From assembly GCF_000973105.1 (NCBI RefSeq), contig NC_015844.1:186001-250000 (forward strand): a DNA stretch of 64,000 bases. Reading direction: 5' to 3'. The DNA comes from Zobellia galactanivorans (lineage in GTDB: Bacteria; Bacteroidota; Bacteroidia; Flavobacteriales; Flavobacteriaceae). Below are positions 45,679 to 54,757 of this stretch, piece after piece; positions within the stretch are counted from its first letter, which is position 1; every line of letters begins with the position of its first letter. Position numbers and translations under genes: made by a program. The notes beneath the pieces are model-generated. The model ran no database searches and was not told where the DNA came from. It was given only the letters and a program-made list of their open reading frames with translations.

Positions 45679-47847
45679 ATGATAAAATTTTTCCTGCCCC
45701 TTACTTTTTTAATCGTTCTACTTTCATGTACCAATACAGAAAAACCACTAAGCAATGACCTCGTAAAGGCTAATTGGCAGGAGACTTTACCTGGCATCTG
45801 GAAAACCGTAATAAACAAAGGTGAAACTTATAACTTTATTGACCAAGCCCCGGTTGCACCAAAGGTAGAAGCTATCAAGAAACTTGGCAACTCAGGCTTC
45901 CCCCTAGATAAGTCTTCAATTGAAATAAAGGTAATAAATGGTAAAACTTATATAAGTCTTCCGTTAAAAAAGGAGGAACAAATATATGGACTAGGGCTAA
46001 ACTTTAAAAGTCTTGATCAAGTGGGTAAAGTGAAACGCTTACATGTAGATCATTATAACCATAGAGATGATGGTAGAACACATGCACCTGTTCCATTTTA
46101 TGTTTCATCACTAGGGTATGGGGTCTTTATAAACTCTGCTCAGTATATAGATGTTTATGTGGGCACCGGTGTAAAAAAAGACAATCCTGATGCTCCTAAA
46201 CCTAGGGACAGAAACACTGACCCCAACTGGGAGTCAAACCCATATTCCAATGCGGTGGAGATTCTTATACCATCAGACAAAGCAGAAATTCTTGTTTTTG
46301 AAGGGGAAACGCCAATGAAAGTTGTCCAGAGATTTAATCTTTTCTTTGGAGGTGGTGTTATCCCCCCAAAATGGGGATTGGGTTTTTGGCAACGCACGCC
46401 AACATTATATAACAACAAGGAAGTAATGAAAGAAATTAGTGATTTTAAGGAAAAGAACTTCCCGTTGGATGTAATTGGATTAGAACCAGGATGGCATAGT
46501 AAATCTTACCCTTGTACCTTTGAGTGGGACGCAGAAAGGTTTCCGAATCCCTCCCAATTCATAAACCAAGTGGACAATGAAAGCGTCAAACTTAACCTTT
46601 GGTGCAATCCATATGTATCTCCATCATCTTCCATGTACGATAAGCTCATGCCTTTAAGCGGTTCCCATAAGGTATGGGGTGGAATTGTTCCTGATCTTAA
46701 TATGGAAGAAGCCAGGAACATTTACGGTGACCATATAATGAAAAACCAGATATCCCTTGGTATCAGCGGTTTTAAAGTAGATGAGGTAGACGGATTCGAT
46801 TATTGGCTATGGCCAGATGTTGCCACATTCCCTTCAGGTGTTTCTGCAGAACAAACACGGCAAACCTATGGGCTTAAATTTATGGATATGGTCACCGATC
46901 TTTATAGAAAACAAAATACCCGTACCTATGGGCTGGCAAGAGCCAATAATGCAGGTGGTGTAGCTATGCCCTATGCTTTGTACAATGATCAATATGCCCA
47001 TCAAGATTTTATTGCGGGTTTGGCCAATTCTGGTTTTAATGGTGTGCTATGGGAACCAGAGGTTAGGGAGTCCGATTCCGCGGAAGAATGGCTCAGAAGA
47101 ATGCAGACCAGTTGTTTATCTCCCATGGCAATGATCAACGCTTGGGGCTCGGGCACCAAACCTTGGTCCTTCCCTGAAGTATACGAGGCATGTCAGGAAA
47201 TTGCGTACTTAAGAATGCAATTGCTTCCATATCTCTATAGTTCGTTTTCACGTTACTATTTTGAAGGAATTCCCCCTTTTAGGGCAATGGCTTTAGAAGA
47301 CAGTTATAATAGCGAACGTAAACTAATAAAAAAAGAATTAGATCATACAGACAATCCGTACCAGCAAGCTTTATTAAAAGAAAACCTTACCCAATACATG
47401 ATGGGAGATAATATTATGGTAGCCCCAATGTTTACAGGCATGAAAGAACGGGAAGTAATATTACCAAAAGGGCGCTGGTTCAATTTTTACACGGGTAGCT
47501 TCATGGGAGATGGCGAAGTGATTACCGTAGCTCCCCCTGTAAACCAAATTCCTTTGTTTGTGCGCGATGGAGGCATTATTCCAATGATTCCGCCAATAAG
47601 GCAAACATCTGAATGGAAAGAAGGCACTCCCCTAACGCTTAGAGTGTATGGTAATGCCCCTGCAGAGTTCATTCTATATGATGATGATGGTAAAAGTTAT
47701 GATTTTGAAAAAGGAAAGTATACAACAAAACTGCTTAAAGCGGATAAAGGTGTCGGACAGATAAAAGACCTTCAAAATAATAGTTCTTGGACATATGGAG
47801 AAATACACTGGGAATTTATGACAAAGACCAATGTACCTATCAAATAA
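45679..47847 (+). CDS. GH31-family alpha-glycosidase, lipoprotein
   Basis: A 722-residue GH31 enzyme with lipobox Cys17 ('LTFLIVLLSCTN'). The N-terminal beta-sandwich is followed by the barrel with 'PPKWGLGFWQ' (229-238), the nucleophile region 'GFKVDEVDGFDYW' (Asp368) and 'NSGFNGVLWEPEVRESD' (about 450-466), where typical alpha-glucosidases carry 'W.GD' for the acid/base residue. The altered acid/base loop sets it apart from standard alpha-glucosidases and alpha-xylosidases; alpha-galactosidase-type or other specificities in GH31 are possible. It is followed 39 nt on by GH29. It should trim alpha-linked side sugars in the periplasm or on the surface. Confidence 0.88.
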   Translation: MIKFFLPLTFLIVLLSCTNTEKPLSNDLVKANWQETLPGIWKTVINKGETYNFIDQAPVAPKVEAIKKLGNSGFPLDKSSIEIKVINGKTYISLPLKKEEQIYGLGLNFKSLDQVGKVKRLHVDHYNHRDDGRTHAPVPFYVSSLGYGVFINSAQYIDVYVGTGVKKDNPDAPKPRDRNTDPNWESNPYSNAVEILIPSDKAEILVFEGETPMKVVQRFNLFFGGGVIPPKWGLGFWQRTPTLYNNKEVMKEISDFKEKNFPLDVIGLEPGWHSKSYPCTFEWDAERFPNPSQFINQVDNESVKLNLWCNPYVSPSSSMYDKLMPLSGSHKVWGGIVPDLNMEEARNIYGDHIMKNQISLGISGFKVDEVDGFDYWLWPDVATFPSGVSAEQTRQTYGLKFMDMVTDLYRKQNTRTYGLARANNAGGVAMPYALYNDQYAHQDFIAGLANSGFNGVLWEPEVRESDSAEEWLRRMQTSCLSPMAMINAWGSGTKPWSFPEVYEACQEIAYLRMQLLPYLYSSFSRYYFEGIPPFRAMALEDSYNSERKLIKKELDHTDNPYQQALLKENLTQYMMGDNIMVAPMFTGMKEREVILPKGRWFNFYTGSFMGDGEVITVAPPVNQIPLFVRDGGIIPMIPPIRQTSEWKEGTPLTLRVYGNAPAEFILYDDDGKSYDFEKGKYTTKLLKADKGVGQIKDLQNNSSWTYGEIHWEFMTKTNVPIK

Positions 47848-47886
47848 CTTATTAATTACCATTTAATCCAAGAATCTCAAAAAAAT

Positions 47887-49503
47887 ATGAACTCAAAATA
47901 TCACCTATTTGCTTTGCTACTAGTGCAAGCTTTGATAGGTCCAAAATCAGCCTTCGCACAAGAGATCGATTTTAAACCTACCTACGAATCACTAAAACAG
48001 TACACTACCCCAGAATGGTTTAGAGATGCAAAATTTGGTATTTGGTCACATTGGGGCCCTCAGTCAGTGCCAGAAAGGGGAGATTGGTATGCACGGTTCA
48101 TGTATTTACAGGGAGTACTGGATTGGGGAGAAAAATTTGATGTCAATGAATCCCATACAAAGCGATATGGACATCCATCAGAATTTGGATATAAAGATTT
48201 AATCCCTTTATTCACCGCGGAGAAATGGAACCCTGAAAAATTGATGGAATTGTATCAAAAAGCTGGTGCTAGATATTTTGTATCCATGGGACAACATCAT
48301 GACAATTTTGATATGTGGAACTCCAAATTGCAACCGTGGAATTCCGTTAATATGGGCCCTAAACGAGATATTGTAAAAGAATGGCAAGATGCTGCCAAAA
48401 AAAATGGAATGCCTTTTGGGGTTTCTTTTCATGGCGAAGCTGCTTGGACCTTTTTTGAATCTTCCAGATTGTCCGACCACAAGGGTCCTTTCCAAGGAGT
48501 ACCGTATGACGGCTGGCAAACAAAAGAAGATGGTAAAGGAAAATGGTGGGAAGGTTATGACCCTCGTGACTTATATGGGCAGCCACATAAGCCTAAACTA
48601 CCTGCAAATGTTAAATATGCTGAAGAAGTTGTGGAGGAAGGGGAACCACCATCCGACGCTTTTTTGGATAATTTTATAGGTAGGGTGTATGATGTTCTGG
48701 ACCAATACCATCCAGAACTTATTTATTTTGATAGTGGGCATTTCCCAGCAGGAAAAGCACGTGGTACCAAATTGATAGCCGACTTTTATAATATGTCTCA
48801 AAAATGGAACAAGGGGATAAACCAAGCGGTAGTAAATGCAAAACATTTGACCGATGAGGAACAACAAATGTTTATGCTGGACTTTGAGAATACGCATAGT
48901 AGTGAAGTCCGCAAATTACCGTGGCAAACGGATATTGGCTTTGATGGATGGTTTTATCTTGAAAAAGAAAAAGAAGACTATTTACCTACACAAGACGTAA
49001 TACACACACTTGCAGATATTGTTAGTAAAAATGGTAATATGCTTCTTAATATTACACAATCCGCAAATGGAGAAATTCACCCATACGCTTATCAATTTTT
49101 AAAAGAAATGACCCAATGGATGGCTATAAATTCAGAAGGCATCCATGGAACAAGGCCCTGGATAAAATTCGGAGAAGGACCTTCTAGAATAGAGGGTGAA
49201 AAGGATATTGAACATGAATCCATAGATTATTCATCCAAAGACTTTAGGTTTACAACCAAGGGAAATGTGTTATATGCCATTTTGATGAAGTATCCGGAAA
49301 GCAAAAAAGAAATATCCATAACATCACTTTCAAAAAACGAAATTCTTTGGTTTGGTGACATTGGAAATGTCAGCCTTTTAGGGCATAAAGGCAATTTAAA
49401 ATGGAAAAGAACAGCAAACGGCTTGGTGGTATCCCTTCCTGAAAAAGCACCTTGTGACTATGCATATGTAATTAAAATTTCCTCTTCAAAAAAATCAGGT
49501 TAG
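47887..49503 (+). CDS. GH29-family alpha-L-fucosidase-like enzyme
   Basis: A 538-residue secreted enzyme (signal cut after 'PKSAFAQ'). GH29 landmarks are in order: 'WFRDAKFGIWSHWGPQSVPE' (44-63), 'GARYFVSMGQHHDNFDMWNS' (127-146), and the presumed nucleophile Asp282 in 'PELIYFDSGHF', then 'NGNMLLNITQSANGEI'. GH29 enzymes release alpha-L-fucose, and some act on alpha-L-galactose, which is relevant for red-algal galactans. The active-site His-His-Asp pattern is intact, so it should be active. Substrate (fucose or L-galactose) is undecided. It is the last gene of the rightward arm; about 110 nt later the DNA turns into the IS256 scar. Confidence 0.88.
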   Translation: MNSKYHLFALLLVQALIGPKSAFAQEIDFKPTYESLKQYTTPEWFRDAKFGIWSHWGPQSVPERGDWYARFMYLQGVLDWGEKFDVNESHTKRYGHPSEFGYKDLIPLFTAEKWNPEKLMELYQKAGARYFVSMGQHHDNFDMWNSKLQPWNSVNMGPKRDIVKEWQDAAKKNGMPFGVSFHGEAAWTFFESSRLSDHKGPFQGVPYDGWQTKEDGKGKWWEGYDPRDLYGQPHKPKLPANVKYAEEVVEEGEPPSDAFLDNFIGRVYDVLDQYHPELIYFDSGHFPAGKARGTKLIADFYNMSQKWNKGINQAVVNAKHLTDEEQQMFMLDFENTHSSEVRKLPWQTDIGFDGWFYLEKEKEDYLPTQDVIHTLADIVSKNGNMLLNITQSANGEIHPYAYQFLKEMTQWMAINSEGIHGTRPWIKFGEGPSRIEGEKDIEHESIDYSSKDFRFTTKGNVLYAILMKYPESKKEISITSLSKNEILWFGDIGNVSLLGHKGNLKWKRTANGLVVSLPEKAPCDYAYVIKISSSKKSG

Positions 49504-49613
49504 ATATCCTCTAATATATATACAATTGGCTATAATCTATCGGGATCTATAAATTAAACTCAGTCAAATTTAATATAAAGTTACCAGACCATAGGACTCC
49601 AATTTTGGAAGGA

Positions 49614-49762
49614 CTAGGCCCATTTCTTCTCGATGCTTCCGGTGGCCAGATAGACCGGTTGAGCAATGCCATATCGTTCGTAAAGGCCTCTTTGGCTTGG
49701 TTGCCTTACAACAGTCGGAGAAAGCCCTTCACGGCATTGGCAGTGTAGATTATCTTGCGTAT
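49614..49762 (-). pseudogene. IS256-family transposase remnant (broken, both ends missing)
   Basis: Read on the minus strand, this 149-nt stretch encodes pieces of the C-terminal catalytic part of a mutator-type (IS256) transposase. One frame gives 'RKIIYTANAVKGFLRLL', a stop, then 'GNQAKEAFTNDMALLNRS'; after a frameshift it gives 'VYLATGSIEKKWA' and a stop. In intact relatives this reads as a continuous run of the type IIYTTNAVEGF...GAFTNDMALLK..YLAT..IEKKW. The region upstream of the remnant's codons is replaced exactly at 49763 by the 161-bp repeat, and the normal C-terminal tail is gone. It is dead, but it marks an IS-related rearrangement at the island edge. The 110 nt before it (49504-49613) hold nothing recognisable. 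Confidence 0.8.
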
Positions 49763-49923
49763 CGGCGTGGAATACGATCCCGAATGGATCGCCAAATGTG
49801 TCGACCAAAGCAAAAGGAACGACATTGCCGAATGGGACGAAAATGGAAATCTTTTGACATAAACCATAATAACAGAAACCGATTTACCCTATTAAGTAAA
49901 AAAGCCCCCACTTTGGGGGCTTT
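49763..49923 (+). repeat. 161-bp direct repeat, right copy (orphan 3' end of subunit-3 gene plus terminator)
   Basis: Identical to 29667-29827 except at one base in the terminator loop (49911). It contains the last 32 codons and stop of the subunit-3 gene with no upstream part, so it is not expressed as a gene. On its left it is fused to the IS256 remnant; on its right the second susD begins 21 nt later. Recombination between the two copies would remove 20,096 nt and leave the subunit-3 gene convergent with susCD. Confidence 0.97.
49901..49923. terminator. Terminator downstream of the second susCD pair
   Basis: AAAGCCCCCA and TGGGGGCTTT arms, 3-nt loop, with five T's after it on the plus strand and six on the minus strand. 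It ends 21 nt from the susD stop and should terminate the leftward susCD transcript. It is the second copy of the terminator at 29805-29827. Confidence 0.85.
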
Positions 49924-49944
49924 TTCCTAACCTAGCAATTAAGT

Positions 49945-51537
49945 CTAATAACCAACATTCTGGGTCAGATTTGGGTTTCGTTGAATTTCAGATTCAGCAA
50001 TTGGCAGTAATAAATGTTTTTCTTCAAAGGTTTTTCCAAAAGTATTTTGCCGCCCTACCAAATCGACAAAAGTGGTTTCCCCATCGGTATTGACAGGATA
50101 TTTTCTAGTCCTAACCATATCGAACCAAAGCTTAAAATCGAATATAAGCTCCCTGTTTCTTTCTTTCCACACTTCTTCAACAAAATCGGTAACGGAAAGT
50201 CCGGTCAATTCGGCTCGAATCGTTTCTATATCGGTCGTCCAATAGGCCCGTGCCCTGACTTGGGTCAAATAATCGATCGCTTCGGCCGTAACCCCTTCCG
50301 ATTGAGCAATTGCCTCTGCCGCAACCAACAGGGCTTCAGGATAACTATACGCCCTCAAATTTTTAGACGATTGCGAAGTTGAAAAGAAAGCTTCTTCATC
50401 GAGCCATATATGAGGCGTTACCGGAAACGTAATGGTCTCACCGGCCCCGGTTACAAAAGAACTATGAAAATATTGTTTTTCCTGGGCCCTTAAATCCAAT
50501 TCCGTATCATACTGTGCGTACAATTCGGGTCGCGGACCATAGGCATTTTGAATATTTCCATAGGCCGATCCCACACTCCCACTGACCGATGCCGGAAATG
50601 ACCACTGCGGATAAGGTGAAGTACGTATCCCCGCTTCGTACTCAATTTGATAAATGTACTCCTTGTCCAGGGCCTGTTCCTTTCTTATTTTATTGTAGGC
50701 ACTATTCCCTAAAATTACATTGCCCTCGGTGTCGGTATCGTGCGATGTAAGCGAAAAGGCCCCGCTATTGATTACTTGACGGGCAGTTGTAGCGGCTTTG
50801 GCATAATTGTCACTTGACAGGGGAGCCCCGCTCATGGTCAAATATATATCGGACAATACCATTAAGGCCGTTTCCCGGGTAATTCGGTAATTGTTATCCA
50901 CCATATTGCCATTGGGCAAGCTTCCTTCAACAGTAGCCACACTAAAATCGGCCAGAATCTGATCGTATATATCCGCTATGGCAGTACGTTCCACAAAAAT
51001 CTCATCCAATCCGCCGACGGGTTCGGTTATCAATGGTACATCTCCAAAAATTCGAACGAGATAGAAATAGGCGAACCCCCTAAAAAAACTGGCTTGTGCT
51101 ATCAGGTTCTTCTTTTCCCCTTCAGATAGCCCAGGGGTTTCCGGTATATTGGCAATGGCCAAATTGGCTCCTGCAATCCCCCGGTAGAGTCCTTCCCACA
51201 TTCCATTTAAATCATTATCAACATTATTGGGGGTTATTGCCAATTGCTGGGCCAAATTCACTTGACGCTCCTGACCGTTAAACTCATTATCGAAAAAACC
51301 GGACAGATACTGTAGGTACATGACCCGGGTACCGTTGAACACCCCTCCACTGAGGTACATCTGCGGCACACCGTTCTGGTATAAATAATTCACGGCACTC
51401 TCCGCTTGACCAGGTTCAGAGAAGTATTGGTCAACACTTAACGAATCCCTAGGCTCTTCCTCCAAAAAATCAGAACAAGATACCACCGCCAGAACTAAAC
51501 TTAAAAAACCGAATATTTTATAGTATTTCATAGCCAT
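49945..51537 (-). CDS. SusD/RagB-family glycan-binding lipoprotein (second pair)
   Basis: A 530-residue SusD-like lipoprotein (lipobox Cys21 in 'LSLVLAVVSCSDFLEEEP'). Helical core with 'ETALMVLSDIYLTMSGAPLS' and the late 'EALLVAAEAIAQSEGVTAEAIDYLTQVRARA' and 'EVWKERNRELIFDFKLWFDMVRTRKYP' segments is typical. The start overlaps the susC stop (TAATG), so translation is coupled; an ATG two codons further in is equally possible. No enzyme gene follows: the transcript meets the terminator of the 161-bp repeat. The pair therefore lacks its own enzymes here. Confidence 0.93.
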   Translation of the reverse strand: MAMKYYKIFGFLSLVLAVVSCSDFLEEEPRDSLSVDQYFSEPGQAESAVNYLYQNGVPQMYLSGGVFNGTRVMYLQYLSGFFDNEFNGQERQVNLAQQLAITPNNVDNDLNGMWEGLYRGIAGANLAIANIPETPGLSEGEKKNLIAQASFFRGFAYFYLVRIFGDVPLITEPVGGLDEIFVERTAIADIYDQILADFSVATVEGSLPNGNMVDNNYRITRETALMVLSDIYLTMSGAPLSSDNYAKAATTARQVINSGAFSLTSHDTDTEGNVILGNSAYNKIRKEQALDKEYIYQIEYEAGIRTSPYPQWSFPASVSGSVGSAYGNIQNAYGPRPELYAQYDTELDLRAQEKQYFHSSFVTGAGETITFPVTPHIWLDEEAFFSTSQSSKNLRAYSYPEALLVAAEAIAQSEGVTAEAIDYLTQVRARAYWTTDIETIRAELTGLSVTDFVEEVWKERNRELIFDFKLWFDMVRTRKYPVNTDGETTFVDLVGRQNTFGKTFEEKHLLLPIAESEIQRNPNLTQNVGY

Positions 51538-54500
51538 TAAAATTTAAGATTAAACCCAAGGGTAAAAGTCCTAGGCCTTGGATATTGAAAAAAGAATATA
51601 TTTTGACCGAACTGGCTGGTGTTGGAAGAGCCTTCGGGATCATAGCCCTGAAAGTCTTTCGACTGTACCACAAAAGCGTTATCTACACTTCCATAAACCC
51701 TGAAGTTCTTAATGCCGTATGAGCCCAAAAATTTATCGGGAAGGGTATACCCCAAGACAAACAGATTGCCTCGCAAGTACGACCCATCGGCGACCCAACG
51801 GCTGTCAACTTGACTATTTTGTCCGGATGTACCTTGGTTTCTGATTTCCTGTACCTGCGTATTTTGGTTCTCAGGGGTCCACCCTTCGGTCAGTATCGTA
51901 CGTAGGCCATTGGCGATTCCTGATCGATCTTCGGTAGAATGCAAGGCTTGCTGAAGAATGTCTACATCATACACAAACTGAAGGTCGACCGAAAAGTCGA
52001 AACGGCCCATTTTAAAGTTATTGATAAAGCTACCTGTCCATGTGGGCAATCCGTTCCCTATAATCGTACGCTCGGCCGATCGTTTGGCTTCACCGGGCAA
52101 AGCCCCAACTTCAGCGGCCGCGTCAGCCTCATCGGTTCCCCAGATTCCCAGACGTTCCAATCCCCAGAAAGAAGCTACCGGCTCCCCTACCCTTAAGATG
52201 GTATTACTCCCCGATACAAAACTAGGGCCTGGAAAAATATCTTCATCGTTCGCCCCTAATTTTTCAATCCTATTTTTATTGTAGTTGAGATTGAATACGG
52301 ACTCCCAAAAGAAATCGTTTTTAGAATATGCCGAACTTAAAGCGACTTCGGCTCCCCTATTCGAAATAGAACCTATATTATCTCGAATACTTCCAAAACC
52401 TGAGGAGCGCGGTATCGGCCTATCGAGCAACAGGTCTTCGGTCAATTTGTAATAATAATCAAGTTCTAGGCTTATCTGCGGGTTTGTATTGGTACTCATT
52501 TCCATACCAACATCGAATTGGGTAGTCGTCTCCCAGCCCACATCGGGGTTAGGTATACGACTCACAAAGCTATCGTTTACCCTTTGCCCGTTGACCAGAG
52601 CCGTACCCGAAGAAATGGTAGCCAAGGTAGAATACGGACTGATTTCGGTATTACCCGTTACCCCATAGCTTGTTCTCAGCTTTAATTGATTCAAGAAAGT
52701 GTTGTTTTCCAAAAACTTTTCCTCGGAAACCACCCATCCCATACCTATGGAAGGAAAGAAGCCATACTTATTATTGGCCCCAAACCGAGAAGACCCATCG
52801 GCCCTACCTGTTAGAGTTAAGAGATAGCGATCTTTATAGGTGTATCCCGCCCTCATAAAATAAGAGTTGATGGACCAGTCGTTATACCCTGATTGGGGTT
52901 CGCCAAAAACACTACCTGATTGCAATCGGTAAAAAGAAAGCGAATTGTCGGGAAAACCTTCCGATCGGGCACTAAAACCAAAATAGCTTCGCTTTTGCCA
53001 ACTCGCCCCAAGTACGGCGTTTATACGTGAGTCGCCTAAACTTTTATTATATGACAAGAAATTTTCCTGCTGCCAATAAAGTACCTTTTCCTCTGCCACA
53101 CTGGCGCGGCCCAAGGGAGCCGATGTATTGATCAGGTCATTGGGTGAAAAATCCTGAAACGTACGATCTTGTTTATCGATACCGAACTGTGTTTTAAAAT
53201 CGAGTCCGTCCGCAAGATGGAACTGAAAGTAGACATTCCCGAAAATCTGGTTTCTAAGGTTCCGTTGTACTTGGGTCTCCAATACGTGTACCGGATTTGC
53301 CATGGCTTCAACATTGTACGGATCGGTAATCGAACGGCTATTTGAATAAGTACCGTCGGGAAAGCGCACTGGAAAAATCGGGGGCATTTCAATCATCGTT
53401 CTTCTTGGCACTTGCCCGCCTCCTCCATCTGAAAATTCATTTTCAATGGTATAATTCACTAAAACATTGGCACCAAAAGAAAGCCAATCCCTCACTTGGG
53501 TATCGTAGGTAAGCTTGCCGTTCCATCTTTCCAAATCATTATTGAGCATAATCCCCTCGACATCGGAAAAATTAAAAAAGGCTCCCACCGACGACTTTCC
53601 ATTATTCTGTTGCACCGCCAATTGGTGGTTATGGGTAACGGCCGTTCGCGTAGCCTCATCTTGCCAATCGGTGTCGTACAGCGGTTTGCCACTGCTGTCG
53701 AACAGGCGGGGGTCGTCTGTAGTAAATTCGGGGGCGTCGGTACCCGGTCGGTATTTCGGGGCATTTGCGAAGCCTGTCTTTACTACTTGCAACCATTCTT
53801 CCGAATTTAAAAGGTCTAGTTTTTTTCGCAGATGGCCCAAACTCAAGTAACTGTCATACGATACGGTAACACCTTCGGTTTTAGCGCCCCTTTTAGTAGT
53901 AACCAAAATTACGCCATTGGCTCCCCTGGCCCCATATATAGATGTTGAAGAGGCATCCTTAAGGACCTCCATACTTTCTACGTTGTTCGGGTTCAGGAAC
54001 TGAATATCTTCCATTACCACTCCATCGACTACAAAGAGAGGGTCGGAACTTGAGTTGATGGTTCCCAATCCCCTAATAATAATTCTAGGGGCGGCAGTAG
54101 GGTTACCTGAATTCAAATATACATTAGCACCTGCAACTCGGCCTTGAAGACCCTGAAGGGCATTGCCCACCGGCCTTTTCAGAATGGCATCGCCATCAAC
54201 ACTGGCTACAGATCCCGTAACATCGGATTTTCTTTGAACCCCATAGCCCACCACAACGACTTCCTCAAGTTTTGAAGCATCCAAAGCAAGTTGTATCTGT
54301 AGGGAGGAGCTGAACGAAACCTTTACTTCTTTTGATTTAAAACCAATGTATGAAGCCACAATCACGGCATTTTCACTTTCTACATTTAAAGTGAAGTTTC
54401 CATCAAAATCGGTAACCACACCGTTGGTTGTTCCCTTTTCCAAAATATTGGCTCCCGGTAAGGGCGTACCATCTTCGTCAACAACGGTTCCCCTAACTTC

Positions 54501-54713
54501 CGATTGTTGGGCGCTAGCGATACTAAGGTTTTTAGAGATAGAGTGTTCTAATAGATCAGGAGTGTTTGTTGAAAGGGACAGAAATGATTTCGGTTGAGAT
54601 ACCGCCGAAATTGAAAGATTGGGAACTAGAATAATGAAAAATAGAATTTGTAACGACAAGGAGCTTTTGAACAAAGTGCATCCTGTACATTTTGTTTTTG
54701 CATGTTTTTTCAT
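51537..54713 (-). CDS. SusC/RagA TonB-dependent outer-membrane transporter (second pair)
   Basis: A 1058-residue SusC-like transporter. The order is signal region, carboxypeptidase-D-like domain ('VRGTVVDEDGTPLPGANI'), TonB-box segment ('LEEVVVVGYGVQRKSDVTGS'), plug and barrel, ending in '...RTFTLGFNLKF' with terminal Phe. It is distinct from the island SusC in sequence, so it should carry a different oligosaccharide. It is divergent from the TPR-AraC regulator at 55120 across 406 nt, which makes that protein its likely regulator. The control region includes a 14-nt palindrome close to the start codon and the leader 14-mer shared with the xylanase gene. Confidence 0.95.
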   Translation of the reverse strand: MKKHAKTKCTGCTLFKSSLSLQILFFIILVPNLSISAVSQPKSFLSLSTNTPDLLEHSISKNLSIASAQQSEVRGTVVDEDGTPLPGANILEKGTTNGVVTDFDGNFTLNVESENAVIVASYIGFKSKEVKVSFSSSLQIQLALDASKLEEVVVVGYGVQRKSDVTGSVASVDGDAILKRPVGNALQGLQGRVAGANVYLNSGNPTAAPRIIIRGLGTINSSSDPLFVVDGVVMEDIQFLNPNNVESMEVLKDASSTSIYGARGANGVILVTTKRGAKTEGVTVSYDSYLSLGHLRKKLDLLNSEEWLQVVKTGFANAPKYRPGTDAPEFTTDDPRLFDSSGKPLYDTDWQDEATRTAVTHNHQLAVQQNNGKSSVGAFFNFSDVEGIMLNNDLERWNGKLTYDTQVRDWLSFGANVLVNYTIENEFSDGGGGQVPRRTMIEMPPIFPVRFPDGTYSNSRSITDPYNVEAMANPVHVLETQVQRNLRNQIFGNVYFQFHLADGLDFKTQFGIDKQDRTFQDFSPNDLINTSAPLGRASVAEEKVLYWQQENFLSYNKSLGDSRINAVLGASWQKRSYFGFSARSEGFPDNSLSFYRLQSGSVFGEPQSGYNDWSINSYFMRAGYTYKDRYLLTLTGRADGSSRFGANNKYGFFPSIGMGWVVSEEKFLENNTFLNQLKLRTSYGVTGNTEISPYSTLATISSGTALVNGQRVNDSFVSRIPNPDVGWETTTQFDVGMEMSTNTNPQISLELDYYYKLTEDLLLDRPIPRSSGFGSIRDNIGSISNRGAEVALSSAYSKNDFFWESVFNLNYNKNRIEKLGANDEDIFPGPSFVSGSNTILRVGEPVASFWGLERLGIWGTDEADAAAEVGALPGEAKRSAERTIIGNGLPTWTGSFINNFKMGRFDFSVDLQFVYDVDILQQALHSTEDRSGIANGLRTILTEGWTPENQNTQVQEIRNQGTSGQNSQVDSRWVADGSYLRGNLFVLGYTLPDKFLGSYGIKNFRVYGSVDNAFVVQSKDFQGYDPEGSSNTSQFGQNIFFFQYPRPRTFTLGFNLKF

Positions 54714-54743
54714 GGTACAATCAGATTAGTTAGTTAAGATGCC

Positions 54744-54757
54744 CTCTTTAAAAAGAG
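54744..54757. promoter_or_regulatory. Palindrome CTCTTT-AA-AAAGAG in the susC leader
   Basis: Perfect 6-bp arms 31 nt upstream of the second susC start, inside the 406-nt divergent gap 54714-55119. It could be an operator or an mRNA hairpin. On the other side of the gap TATCTTA (55048-55054) resembles the -7-like core found before two other regulator genes. I see nothing else in the gap. Confidence 0.35.

Noticed and set aside
49614-49762. A complete insertion sequence at the island edge
   Set aside because: Only about 50 codons of transposase are recognisable, with a stop and frameshift, and I see no terminal inverted repeats or target duplication.
29667-49923. tRNA-type attachment sites for an integrative element
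   Set aside because: No tRNA gene or integrase is present, and 161 bp is much longer than usual att core sites.
49697-49930. 77-codon plus-strand frame across the IS256 scar and the right repeat copy
   Set aside because: Its second half is an out-of-frame reading of the subunit-3 3' end, also open in the left copy; the first half is antisense to the transposase remnant.
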